NCBI RefSeq assembly: GCF_041435095.1
Contig: NZ_CP108025.1
Span: 1-64,000, forward strand
Reading direction: 5' to 3'
From: Kitasatospora sp. NBC_00315
GTDB taxonomy: Bacteria; Actinomycetota; Actinomycetes; Streptomycetales; Streptomycetaceae
Length of the DNA: 64,000 nucleotides
Numbering within the stretch: the stretch's first letter is position 1; each line of letters begins with the position of its first letter. Below, piece after piece: positions 36,582-45,488 of the stretch. The position numbers and the translations under genes are program-made. The notes under the pieces were generated by a model that saw only the letters and a list, made by a program, of their open reading frames with translations, was not told where the DNA came from and did no database searches.

Positions 36582-36774
36582 GCAGCACCTCCCCTTCCAT
36601 CCCCACCCTAGCGTGAAAGTAACTTTGAATCGCACATTTGAGTCGCGCCACCCGATCGGAAGCAGCACGGCACGGACTGCCCGCTGACGGGAGAGGTCTG
36701 GTCACCAGGACGCGAGAAGAGAAAGAGGAAGGAACTGCCTTCAGGACTTGCGGCTCTTCGAGAGGCTAGGGGTC

Positions 36775-38169
36775 ATGGTTTCCGGGATCTTCCGTGTGTC
36801 TCCTCTCGCTGGGGAGACGACCTTCTCGCTTCTTGACCGGGTCGCTGCCCGCTACGGCCTCGACGAAGGGGCCCTGCTGACGACCTGGCAGTGGAAGGGC
36901 CAGCGCCCTCGGCATGAGAGCGGTGCGCAGCGGGCGGATGCCGAGGTGCTGCTGGACGCGGCCGGGCGGCGAGCGCTGGCCGGGTTGTGCGGGGTGTCGG
37001 AGGAGGTGTTGGGGCGGGCGCTGCCGTCATGGGGGCTGGGCGACGAGAAGCTGGCCGAGCAGGAGGGCGGGGGCGGCCCGCGGGCGGTGTGGCGGGTGGC
37101 CGGCGCGGCGGTGGGGCCGGCGGCGTTCGGATGCCGGTCGTGCGCGGCGCGGCGGACCGGGGCGCCAGTGCGGGTGGTGCGGTACGCGCCCCGCTGGGAG
37201 CGGGTGTGCGCGCGGCACGGCCGGTGGCTGCTGGACGCGGACGCCGACCACGGCCTGGAGTTTCTGGATGTGCGCGGCCTGCCGGAGATCGCCGAGGCGC
37301 AGCGGCAATGGGTGGGAGTGGTCCGCCGGGCGCAGCGTGGCGGGGTGGAGGCGGCGGCGGTGTTCGCGGTGGCGCGGGCGGTGGTGTGCCAGTGGTGGGA
37401 TCTCGCGTTGGGGTGGGAGCAGGAGCGGATCTGGCCGGCCCGGCTGCACCTCCTGGCCGGCGGGGATGCGGGGCCCGAGTTCTGGTGGTGGCGGGCGGTG
37501 GCCCGGGAGGCGGCGACGTTCCCCGAGGTCGTCGCGGTCGCCGGGGCGCTGGTGGACCCGGTGGCGGCGGAGCTGGTGTGGACCGACAGCGGCGGCGAGC
37601 GGATCCGTCCCTTCCCGCCCGACGGGGCGCTGTGCCGGGAGCTCGGCCGCAGGCTCGGGCGCCCGTGGCTGGGCGAGGTCGGCGCGGTCCCCGACAGCAG
37701 CGCGCTCACCGCCTGGTGGGGAGCACTCGTGCGCCGGCGCCGTGGCGCCGGCCAGAGCGGTGAGCGGTTCCTGGACCCGTGGTGGGTCAAACGCGAGGAC
37801 CAACCGGTCTCCGTGGCGGCGCAGCTGCGGAAGCTAACCCAGCGGGCCGAGGGCACCATCAGCTGGCGTGCCGCCGTCCCCCGCCCTGAACGCACCTGGA
37901 TCAAGGACGGGCTCCGCGACGCCACCGGCCTCCTGGCGCAGCTGGACCTCGACGACACCGCACCACTCGCCGCAACCACCCAACAGCTGCTGGACACTCT
38001 CGACAGGGCCATCGGCACCCTGACCAAGGCCGGCATCGGCATCGCCAGCGCGGCGCAGAGCGCGGGCATCCCCCTCGCCCAGCTCAGCACCTGGACGCAC
38101 ATCCCCGCAGAGGACCTCCGACAGGACATCGACGACCACCGCGACGACCTCGAGGAGCAGTACGGGTGA
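36775..38169 (+). CDS. tniQ: TniQ-family protein of a Tn7-like module (first)
   Basis: The 464-residue product begins FRVSPLAGETTFSLLDRVAA, the TniQ N-terminal signature, and has a zinc motif CRSCAARRTG with CARHGRWL about 40 residues later. TniQ/TnsD proteins choose the target and recruit TnsC. The ATG at 36775 follows AGGGG closely. It opens a five-gene operon with the TnsA-like gene 120 bp downstream. The C-terminal 100 residues (ATTQQLLDTLDRAIGTLTKA) are helical and not typical of short TniQ proteins, and could be the site-recognition part. Confidence 0.8.
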   Translation: MVSGIFRVSPLAGETTFSLLDRVAARYGLDEGALLTTWQWKGQRPRHESGAQRADAEVLLDAAGRRALAGLCGVSEEVLGRALPSWGLGDEKLAEQEGGGGPRAVWRVAGAAVGPAAFGCRSCAARRTGAPVRVVRYAPRWERVCARHGRWLLDADADHGLEFLDVRGLPEIAEAQRQWVGVVRRAQRGGVEAAAVFAVARAVVCQWWDLALGWEQERIWPARLHLLAGGDAGPEFWWWRAVAREAATFPEVVAVAGALVDPVAAELVWTDSGGERIRPFPPDGALCRELGRRLGRPWLGEVGAVPDSSALTAWWGALVRRRRGAGQSGERFLDPWWVKREDQPVSVAAQLRKLTQRAEGTISWRAAVPRPERTWIKDGLRDATGLLAQLDLDDTAPLAATTQQLLDTLDRAIGTLTKAGIGIASAAQSAGIPLAQLSTWTHIPAEDLRQDIDDHRDDLEEQYG

Positions 38170-38290
38170 CGACGCCGTTAGCACGGCGGTGGGGCTCTGT
38201 GGGCCGCTTCTGTGCGGACGTCGCTCGGACGGGTGCCCTGGTGGCTGTATCGGCCTATCTGCTGGATTCTCACGTACTTGACTGGCCGCC

Positions 38291-39091
38291 ATGGCGGACA
38301 TGAGCGTGGCTGTACCGGATGTGCCCGAGGAGGGCTTCGAGGCGGTTTTCGCCGTTGCTGGGGGTCTTGAGCAGGAGCGGTGGGAGCGGGCTGCGGCGCG
38401 GGTGCTGTTCGAGGAGTTGGGGCCGGTGTCGGCGTTCCCGGTCATTCCGGGCAAGCGGTGGGGGCCGGGGTGGTGGTGGTCGGCCACCACCGGAAGACAT
38501 GTGGCACAAGGGTCCGCGGCCATGGTCGTGCAGTTGATGCTGCTGGACCGCGACCCGCACGTGGTCGCCATGGCCGGGCGCCCTGTGCGGGTGCTGTGGC
38601 GCGATGCGCAGGAGCGGGGTGTGGTGCGGTCGTGGGTACCGCAGTTGTTCGCACGGTACGCGGACGGGACGGGGTTGCTGGCCGACTGCCCGGGCACTCC
38701 TGGTGCGGGCGGGGTTGCGGCGCAGCGGGCGGCCGCGGCGGTGAGTGAGGCGTGTGCGCGGGTCGGATGGGTGTACCGGCGGCTGCGGGCGCCGGATCCG
38801 GTGGTGGTGGGCAACGTGCGGTGGCTGGCCGGATACCGGCATCCGCGTTTTCGCGGCGCGCTGGAGGTGGAGGCGGCGGTGATGGAGGCGTTCGCTGATC
38901 CGCGGCCGTTGGTGGAGGGGGTGCGGGCGGTGGGCAATCCGTTGGTGGTGCTGCCGGTGGTCTATCACGCGCTGTGGGCCCGCCGGTTGCGGGCGCCGCT
39001 GGATCGTCCCCTGCACGGCGGAGTGCTCGTCAGCCCGGGGCTGGCCTGGGCTGGGCCCGTCGCGGGTGAGGGCGCGGGGGCGGGGCGGTGA
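38291..39091 (+). CDS. tnsA: TnsA-like endonuclease subunit, catalytic residues lost
   Basis: The 266-residue product keeps the TnsA-like frame: SATTGRHV, LMLLDRDPHVVAMAGRPVRV, then FARYADGTG, and in the C-terminal half VGWVYRRLRAPDPVVVGNVR then WLAGYRHPRFRG. Where family members have YES-LE, PDY and VVDVRP, this one has AQGSAA (residue 74 on), VPQLF (Q118) and LADCPG (132-136). The acidic active-site residues therefore appear lost. The decayed paralog at 50.6-51.4 kb keeps PDYL and LIDVRP. TnsA normally makes the 5'-strand cuts; this one may be only structural. Its stop overlaps the TnsB start (GTGA). Confidence 0.75.
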   Translation: MADMSVAVPDVPEEGFEAVFAVAGGLEQERWERAAARVLFEELGPVSAFPVIPGKRWGPGWWWSATTGRHVAQGSAAMVVQLMLLDRDPHVVAMAGRPVRVLWRDAQERGVVRSWVPQLFARYADGTGLLADCPGTPGAGGVAAQRAAAAVSEACARVGWVYRRLRAPDPVVVGNVRWLAGYRHPRFRGALEVEAAVMEAFADPRPLVEGVRAVGNPLVVLPVVYHALWARRLRAPLDRPLHGGVLVSPGLAWAGPVAGEGAGAGR

Positions 39092-41535
39092 GCCGCGCTG
39101 CGGGAAACCGGCCGGTGCTGGCGGTGGGCGTTCACGTGGTCTTCGAGGGCCGGACCTGGCAGGTCGTCGGATTGCAGGGGCAACAGGTGCGGTTGCTCGA
39201 TGAGCAGGGGACGGCGGTGACGCTGCTGGCGGCCTACCTGTTCGCGGCCGGCGACTTCGCGCTGGCCGGCGCTGCCGCGGCGGCGCCGGTGCCGCAGTGG
39301 GGGATGTTCGCAACGGTGCCGCTGCGTGAGCAAGAGCGGGCCCTGGCCTGGCAGCGGCACATCCGCGAAGTGGAGACGGGGCTGCCGGACGCGGCGGCAG
39401 ACGGCGGGCGGGCGCCGCGGGCGGAGTACGATCCGGCCACCCGCACCCTGGCCCAGCGCGAGCTGGCCAAGGCGCAGGAGCTGACCGCGCTGGGCTTCGG
39501 CAGTGTCGCGCGCACGACCGTGCAGCGTATGCGCCTGGAGTACCGCAAGCAGGGTCTGTGGGGTCTGGTCGACCACCGCACCACCCGCACCCACAGTCCC
39601 ACCGGGCGCACGGACGAGCGGGTGGTGGTGGCGGTCCTGGAGGCGATGCGGCGCCAGCGCGGCAGGTCCAAGGGCACCGTCAAGGGCCTGCGGCAACTGA
39701 CCGCGCAGGTGCTGGAGGAGCGTCACGGCCCTGGCGTCGTCAAGGTTCCCGCTCAGGCGACGTTCTACCGCCTGGCGGCCGTCCTGGCCGACCCCGCCGA
39801 GCGGCCCGGGAGCCCGGCCCGCACCGCCAGTAAGCCGGCCCGCCCCTACCGTCCGACCCGGGTGCTGCGGCCCGGCGAGCAGGTCATGCTCGACACCACC
39901 CGCCTCGACATCTTCGCGGTGTTCGACAACGGCACCACCGGCCGCCCGGAACTGACGATCGCCCTGGATGTCGCGTCCCGCTCGATCCTGGCAACCGTTC
40001 TGCGCCCGGCCGCCACCAAGGCGGTGGACGCAGCCCTGCTGCTGGCCGAGATGGCCACCCCGCACCCCGTACGGCCCACCTGGCCGCAGGTCCTGGAGAT
40101 GTCGCGGGCACCGGTCCCGTACGACCTGCTGGTGGACGCCGACGACCGTCTGCGGGGTATGGCCGCCCGGCCGGTGGCCGTACCCGAGACGGTGGTCGTC
40201 GACCGCGGACGGGTATTCGTCTCCGAGGCGTTCCTGGCCGCCGCCGAAACCCTGGGCATCAGCGTGCAGCCCGCTCCCCCGCGCCAGCCGGCCGCCAAGG
40301 GGCCAGTGGAGCGCACGTTCGGCTCCATCAACAGCCTGTTCTGCCAGCACGTCGCCGGCCACACCGGCTCCAACCCCGTCCGGCGCGGACCCCGCGCAGA
40401 GACCGAAGCCCTGTGGACCGTGGCGCAGCTGCAGGACCTCCTGGACCAGTGGATCACCACCGAGTGGCAGAACCGGCCCCACGAGGGACTGCGCCACCCG
40501 TCGATGCCCGCCGTCGCGCTGTCCCCCAACGAGATGTGGGGCGCGCTGCTCGGCATCTGCGGCCACCTCCCCCTCCCGCTGAGCAGGGCCGACTACGTCG
40601 AGCTGCTGCCGGTGTGCTGGAAGCCGATCACCGAGCGCGGGATCCGCATCGACCACCGCACCTACGACCACCACGCCCTCAACCCGCACCGCGGCCAGCC
40701 CTCCGGCATCGCCGCGCAGCGGGGCCGCTGGGAGGTCCACCACAACCCGCACGACCAGCGCCAGGTCTGGGTCCGCCTGCCCGACGGGCAGTTCACCGCC
40801 GTGCCATGGATCCACGCCGAGTACATCGACCAGCCGTTGGCCGACGACCTGTGGCAGCATCTGAAGACAGTCGTGGAGCGCCGAGGCAGCCGCGAGCAGC
40901 ACGAAGCCGACCTCGCCCAGGCCCTCGACGACCTCCTGTTCAAGGTCCGTACCGGCCAGGCCAGCGCCCGCGAACGGCACCTCACCGCCCGCCAAGCCCC
41001 CACCTCGCTCCCCCACGACCTGACCCCCGGCCCGGGCCAAGGCATGGCCCAGGGCCAGGTTCACCCCCGGCCGACCGCCGACGGCGGCGGGGCCGCTGGT
41101 CCCGGCGGACAGCACGACGAACCGGGCCAGATCCGGCGGCCCGCCGCCGGTGACGAGCTCGCCGGGCCGCCACACCCGGGCACCGGCGCGCAGCACGGCG
41201 ACGCCGACCTGGTCCAGCGGTCCGCTCCCGACGCTGGGTCTGCAGGGTCGGCACATGCGGAACCCGGTCGGCCCGGCAACGTCGGCCAGGCCCCGAAGCT
41301 GCCCACCGAGGCGCAGGCCGGCCCCGCGCAGCCGCACACCGTGCCCTCGCAGAGCTCACGCGAAGCCGGCAGCGAGGCCACAGGGGCTGGTTGGCCGGGC
41401 GAGGACAGCCTGGACGATATGAGCGCCGACGAGGACGACGGCGAGGACCTGGACGGCCAGGGCGCCTGGCCCGAAGAGGAAGCAGGGGCCGCCTTCGCCC
41501 TGTACGACGCCCGTAAGGAGGCCGAATTGTGGTGA
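39088..41535 (+). CDS. tnsB: TnsB-like DDE transposase
   Basis: The 815-residue product has the Mu/TnsB integrase plan. An N-terminal DNA-binding region (residues about 100-250, with HTH segments and basic RRQRGRSKGTVKGLRQLTAQ) is followed by the DDE core: D269 in EQVMLDTTRLDIF, D372 in VVVDRGRVFVSEAF and E408 in KGPVERTFGSINSLF. The spacing D372-E408 is the D-35-E type. A Mu C-terminal beta-barrel and a long polar tail follow. All catalytic residues are present, so it should be active. It is coupled to the TnsA-like gene upstream and the AAA gene downstream by short overlaps. Confidence 0.85.
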   Translation: MSRAAGNRPVLAVGVHVVFEGRTWQVVGLQGQQVRLLDEQGTAVTLLAAYLFAAGDFALAGAAAAAPVPQWGMFATVPLREQERALAWQRHIREVETGLPDAAADGGRAPRAEYDPATRTLAQRELAKAQELTALGFGSVARTTVQRMRLEYRKQGLWGLVDHRTTRTHSPTGRTDERVVVAVLEAMRRQRGRSKGTVKGLRQLTAQVLEERHGPGVVKVPAQATFYRLAAVLADPAERPGSPARTASKPARPYRPTRVLRPGEQVMLDTTRLDIFAVFDNGTTGRPELTIALDVASRSILATVLRPAATKAVDAALLLAEMATPHPVRPTWPQVLEMSRAPVPYDLLVDADDRLRGMAARPVAVPETVVVDRGRVFVSEAFLAAAETLGISVQPAPPRQPAAKGPVERTFGSINSLFCQHVAGHTGSNPVRRGPRAETEALWTVAQLQDLLDQWITTEWQNRPHEGLRHPSMPAVALSPNEMWGALLGICGHLPLPLSRADYVELLPVCWKPITERGIRIDHRTYDHHALNPHRGQPSGIAAQRGRWEVHHNPHDQRQVWVRLPDGQFTAVPWIHAEYIDQPLADDLWQHLKTVVERRGSREQHEADLAQALDDLLFKVRTGQASARERHLTARQAPTSLPHDLTPGPGQGMAQGQVHPRPTADGGGAAGPGGQHDEPGQIRRPAAGDELAGPPHPGTGAQHGDADLVQRSAPDAGSAGSAHAEPGRPGNVGQAPKLPTEAQAGPAQPHTVPSQSSREAGSEATGAGWPGEDSLDDMSADEDDGEDLDGQGAWPEEEAGAAFALYDARKEAELW

Positions 41536-42725
41536 CCCACGATCCCGCTCACGACCCGGATCCGGGACAGGACGCGTCCCCCACCACGTGGGAGCTGTTC
41601 CGCCGCTTCGCCGACGACCCGCCCCCGGTGCCGCCCGGGCCCGGGGATGCGCCGCGCACCGCGGAGCAGCGCCTGGCCTACCACTCCCGCTTCGTGACGG
41701 TTCGCACCCCCGCCGTCGTCAAGACGCTGCTGGAGGTGCGGACCCTGATGGCGCTGGGGCGCCACCAGCGGGCCACCGCCAGGCCCTCGCTGATCGTCAC
41801 CGGCCCGCCCACCACGGGCAAGACCACCACGCTGCTGGAGGTCGGCCGCACCTGCCACCTGGCCGAGCAGGCCCGAGGCGGCCCTGGGGCGGCCCAGGTC
41901 CCCGTCGCCTACCTGCTGGTGCCGCCCGGGGCCACCGCCAAAGCCCTCGCGCTGGAGTTCGCCCGCTACCTCGGCATCCCCGTCTCCGCCCGCATGACCC
42001 AGGCCCAGATCGCCGCGTCCGTGTGCCACACCTACAACACCGTCGGCGTGCGGCTGGTGCTGATCGATGAGATCCACCGCCTCAACCCGCGCACCAGCAC
42101 CGGGGCCGAGGCAGCCGACTTCCTCAAGGACTTGACCGAGCGGATCTCGGCGACGTTCGTGTACGCGGGCATCGACGTCACCACCACTGCGCTGTTCACC
42201 GGCACCGCCGGTGCCCAACTCGCCGGACGCGCCGGTCTGATCGACTGCGACCCCCTGCCCGCCACCACACGCACCAACACCGCCAGGAGCAGCCAGAGCG
42301 CTAACGGGAGCGGCAGCACCGGGAGCGGTGAAGGGAACAGCAGCGAGAGCATTGGGAGCAGCAGGGCCAACGCGGGTGGTGGAAGCGGTACGGGGAGCGC
42401 GAGCAGCGGTGGCGTGGTGGTCACCCGGCCGTTCCGTGAGACCGTCGCCGCGATGGAGAACGCCCTCGACCTGCAGCGCCACCGCGCCGGAAGCCTCGTG
42501 CGCCTGGCCCCCTACCTCCACCAGCGCACCGCGGGCCGCATCGGCAGCCTCTCCCGTCTCCTGCGGCGCGCTGCGATCACCGCCATCCTCGACGGAAGCG
42601 AGAAGATCACCCGCTCCGCTCTGGATGCCATCGCCCTGGACCACCTCGCCGAAGAGCACTACCGGCCCCGTTCCCCCGGCCGCAAGGCACCCGGCGCCGG
42701 TCGGCCCGCCCGCACGGCCTCATGA
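41529..42725 (+). CDS. tnsC: TnsC/TniB-like AAA+ ATPase with a Ser/Gly insert
   Basis: The 398-residue product has Walker A GPPTTGKTT (residues 92-100) and Walker B LVLIDEIHRL (D180, E181), with a sensor-like ATFVYAGIDV. This AAA+ regulator links TniQ to TnsB in Tn7-like systems. Residues about 250-294 are a Ser/Gly/Asn-rich low-complexity insert (SSQSANGSGSTGSGEGNSSE) inside the ATPase region, not usual for the family. Its stop overlaps the second tniQ start by 4 nt (ATGA). The start could be the GTG at 41529 or 41532. Confidence 0.8.
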   Translation: MVTHDPAHDPDPGQDASPTTWELFRRFADDPPPVPPGPGDAPRTAEQRLAYHSRFVTVRTPAVVKTLLEVRTLMALGRHQRATARPSLIVTGPPTTGKTTTLLEVGRTCHLAEQARGGPGAAQVPVAYLLVPPGATAKALALEFARYLGIPVSARMTQAQIAASVCHTYNTVGVRLVLIDEIHRLNPRTSTGAEAADFLKDLTERISATFVYAGIDVTTTALFTGTAGAQLAGRAGLIDCDPLPATTRTNTARSSQSANGSGSTGSGEGNSSESIGSSRANAGGGSGTGSASSGGVVVTRPFRETVAAMENALDLQRHRAGSLVRLAPYLHQRTAGRIGSLSRLLRRAAITAILDGSEKITRSALDAIALDHLAEEHYRPRSPGRKAPGAGRPARTAS

Positions 42726-43906
42726 GCGTCCGTCGCACGACCGGCGCCATCGCCGGCACACCGCCTTGGCCAGGCACGGAGCTCCTGGCCTGTGAGGCCG
42801 CGCCCGCACGCCCCGACCGCACCGCAGCCGCAGACCCCCGGCCAGGAACGCTTGGAGTTCGTGAACCCGCCGCGGCCGCGGACTCCCGACCGGCAGAGAC
42901 AGCCTCCCAATCGGGAGAAGGCCCGGTGTTCGTGTCGGGGCCGAGCAGCGGGTTCCACGTGCCGGCGGCCGGGGCGCTGCGGGTGAGGCCGATACCGCAT
43001 GAGGCCACCGCCTCCTACCTGAACCGTCTCGCCCACGCCTACCAGAGCACCACCGCCGACCTCCTGGACGCCCTCGGCATCACCACCACCCGCGCCCACA
43101 CCGCTGGCGGAGGTACCGCCACCGCGGAGCTCCACCTCGACGCCGAGGCCCGGCAGCGCCTGGCCACCCTCGCCCGCACCCGGCCCGGCGACCTCTCCCG
43201 GGCCCTACCGAACCTGGCCCGCGATCCCGCGGCACCGCCCCGCTCCCCCGAAGGCGGCATCATGCCTCACGAGACGTCAGATCCCGGCGCGGTTGCCACT
43301 GCCGCCTGGCAGCCACGGGAGAGCGGCGAACAGCCCGTGCGGGCATGCCCGGCCTGCACCCTGCGCCACACCCGGGGAGCCACCGACCGGGCCCACGTCC
43401 ACCCGCCCCCGCACCAGGCGCTGTGCCCGCGCCACCACCACTGGAGCCTGGATGACGACACCAGCCTGACCACCGCCGCGCTGCCCGAACTCCACCAGGC
43501 TCAGCGCCACCACCAGCGCCTGACCCGTCACCCGGGCGCCGCTCCAGCGCTCAGCTGGGCCGGCGCCATCACCACCCGCTGGTACGACCAGCAGACCCAC
43601 CTCGCCACCCGCTGGCAACGCCGGCTCCACCACCTCGCCGACACCAACCCCCACGCCACACCGGCCACCATGTCCTGGGCCCTGTACGCGCGCGAGCTCG
43701 TCACCTACCCCGAAACCATCACCCTCGCCCGCACACTCGCCACCACCCACCTGCCCAAGCAGCCACGACAAGGACCCGCACCCCAAGCCCACCCCGCCAT
43801 CACCGCGTTCCTACGCCACACCGCCCACCAACTCCACCTGGAACGCCTCGCACCCCCACCCGGCGACCTCCTGTGGACCTGGATCCACCACACCCGCACC
43901 AGCTGA
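42722..43906 (+). CDS. TniQ-family protein of a Tn7-like module (second)
   Basis: The 394-residue product has an unstructured N-terminus of about 85 residues, then the TniQ start (RVRPIPHEATASYLNRLAHA) and the zinc motif CPACTLRHTRG with LCPRHHHWSL. Tn7-like elements often carry two TniQ proteins for two target choices; that is the likely reason for a second, unlike the first in length and sequence. It is the last gene of the operon. From 43910 to 44470 I see no gene, only a short 9-bp tandem run (GACCAGCAC/GACCAGGGC) near 44351-44400. Confidence 0.8.
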   Translation: MSVRRTTGAIAGTPPWPGTELLACEAAPARPDRTAAADPRPGTLGVREPAAAADSRPAETASQSGEGPVFVSGPSSGFHVPAAGALRVRPIPHEATASYLNRLAHAYQSTTADLLDALGITTTRAHTAGGGTATAELHLDAEARQRLATLARTRPGDLSRALPNLARDPAAPPRSPEGGIMPHETSDPGAVATAAWQPRESGEQPVRACPACTLRHTRGATDRAHVHPPPHQALCPRHHHWSLDDDTSLTTAALPELHQAQRHHQRLTRHPGAAPALSWAGAITTRWYDQQTHLATRWQRRLHHLADTNPHATPATMSWALYARELVTYPETITLARTLATTHLPKQPRQGPAPQAHPAITAFLRHTAHQLHLERLAPPPGDLLWTWIHHTRTS

Positions 43907-44476
43907 AGCCCGGCACCCCGGCACCTAACGGGCTACCGGTAGACCAGCGACCAGCCCCGGAACACCTCAGACAACCACCGATTCCCGAGATGTCACCGAT
44001 ACCCGCAGACCAGAACCCCGGACAACAGTCACACCCAACAGAAACAATCAAGGAACCGTGAGGCAACGCCCCGTCACACCCTGACCATGTCCCCACTCCA
44101 ACCACAACACCCCACATCACAGCCACGACCCACAACCAATATGGCGACACGTCACAATCATGCGGAAACCGCCCGTCGGGGAAGGGGAAGGGCACCTGCC
44201 GGAGCACCACGTGCTGGTGGGTGTTGTTCATGGCGGAAGTATCCGGTGCGCCCGCTCGACCTGCTCACCGAGGACGGCAGCAAGGCGGGGACGACAACCA
44301 CCAGCCCACGGTGGCCACGGCCACACCCGCCCGGGCCGGCCGCGACCCACCACCAGCACGACCAGCACGACCAGGGCGACCAGGGCGACCAGGGGCAGCG
44401 GGCGGGCCGACAGGTGGGCCGGCGGGCGGGCGGGACCCGGCGGGCCGGCGGCCCGGGGCGCCGGCGGACGGCGGCT

Positions 44477-44522
44477 GACCTTTGACAGGCGACCTTGACC
44501 GATGGACAGGTGAGTTTGACCG
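44477..44522 (+). repeat. 46-bp inverted repeat, left copy (IR-A)
   Basis: 42 of 46 bases match the reverse complement of 45074-45119. Within it, GACAGG followed by TTGACC occurs twice, 21 bp apart (44484 and 44505), like tandem transposase binding sites. It reads GACCTTTGACAGGCGACC at its outer end. Confidence 0.85.
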
Positions 44523-44558
44523 GCTCCGAGGGCCGCAGATTTCTGACTCTTGGGGCAC

Positions 44559-44602
44559 GGCGAAGCCCCGGGCGCTCCTCCTGCAGCGCCGGGGGCTTCG
44601 CC
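44559..44602. terminator. terminator of the BP74-like gene
   Basis: A 17-bp stem (GGCGAAGCCCCGGGCGC against its partner, one mismatch) with a 10-nt loop lies just beyond the stop codon at 44612. Confidence 0.65.
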
Positions 44603-44611
44603 GCCCTTGGG

Positions 44612-44962
44612 TCAGGCTTTGACCTCGCGGGTCAGCCCTGACGCCCACGGGCACCAGTGGCCGCCGGGAAGGAACGGTCCGGCGATCTCATCGAAGTGGT
44701 CCTCGGCGTACTCCGCGCCGGAGTCACAGAACTCGCTCGCCACGTCGAAGAAGCTGATGGTGGCCGGGTCGAGGTAGAAGCTGAAGTCCTGGTTGTAGGA
44801 CGCCTTCTTCTTCACGATCCTGCCCTGGACGTGGGTCTTGATGGTCTCCTCACCGCTCAGGACCTTGCGAGCGTGGGCGATCAGGGCGTCATTGGTCAGT
44901 TCGAAGATGAACTCCTTGCCGTGGCCGGGCGGCGTCTGAAACGCGAAACGAGCGGTTGCCAT
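44612..44962 (-). CDS. BP74-like protein
   Basis: The 116-residue product (MATARFAFQTPPGHGKEFIF, ALIAHARKVLSGEETIKTHV, RIVKKKASYNQDFSFYLDP, FLPGGHWCPWASGLTREV) follows the BP74-related pattern: FxFELTD, LSGEE, HVxGxIVK, YNxxFSFxLDP, FLPGxxWCPWxS. This family is named after a Dictyostelium calmodulin-binding protein; its bacterial role is unknown. The ATG at 44962 is preferred, with GAAGGG upstream; an ATG at 44977 is also possible. It is the only gene between two 46-bp inverted repeats. Confidence 0.65.
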   Translation of the reverse strand: MATARFAFQTPPGHGKEFIFELTNDALIAHARKVLSGEETIKTHVQGRIVKKKASYNQDFSFYLDPATISFFDVASEFCDSGAEYAEDHFDEIAGPFLPGGHWCPWASGLTREVKA

Positions 44963-45073
44963 GGAGAAGCCCTTCATCAAGGCGACGGGAGTGCCGGGTT
45001 CGAGCACACCCAGCCATCATGACGCTAAGCATGCAAGTTGTAACGCTGTGCAGTCATTCGTGGGCGGGCCGGA

Positions 45074-45119
45074 CGGTCAAACTCACGTGGCGATCGGCCA
45101 AGGTCGCCTGTCAAAGGTC
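45074..45119 (-). repeat. 46-bp inverted repeat, right copy (IR-B)
   Basis: This is the partner of 44477-44522 (42/46 identical on the opposite strand). The second GACAGG motif is altered here (GCCACG). With IR-A it encloses a 643-bp unit holding the BP74-like gene. Flanking bases also match in inverted order (CGGCGGCT on the left, AGCCGCCG on the right). Confidence 0.85.
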
Positions 45120-45386
45120 GGCAGCCGCCGCGAGGCCGTGTCCCAACCCTGTCTCAGGCCCGGACGGAAAACACTCCCACCTGCGGATACAGCCTGAGAC
45201 CGCCTCAGCGAAACGGACATACCCGGCGTACTGGGACATCGGTGGGACAGAGCTGGGACAGCACCGTCCCAGCCCGGGGCGAGCCGGCCGCCGCACCCAG
45301 GACGACGGCCAGGCGCAGCGGCGCCAGGGCGCAGCGGCTCGGGCGGGTTCCACCGGGCACGGCCACAGCGGCCGGGGGTCGAGGAG

Positions 45387-45488
45387 CCGGGGCACGGGGC
45401 CTGGGCCGGCCACTGGCGGGCAGGGAGGAACCCGGCCGCCCAAGGGGCACCGCGGCCCCCTGTCGCACGGCCTGTCGCGGACCGGCCA
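45387..45488 (+). repeat. about 100-bp direct repeat, copy 1
   Basis: It matches 46158-46259 with a few substitutions (GGCCGGCCACTGGCGGG, then CCGGCCGCCC, GGGGCACCGCGGCCCCC). It ends in two CCTGTCGC motifs 12 bp apart (45459 and 45471). Two reversed copies (GCGACAGG at 45545 and 45557) follow. 45120-45950 has no gene I can support. Confidence 0.75.

Noticed and set aside
36775..43906. CRISPR-associated transposon (CAST)
   Set aside because: The module has TnsABC and TniQ, but no Cas effector genes or CRISPR repeats were seen within the window.
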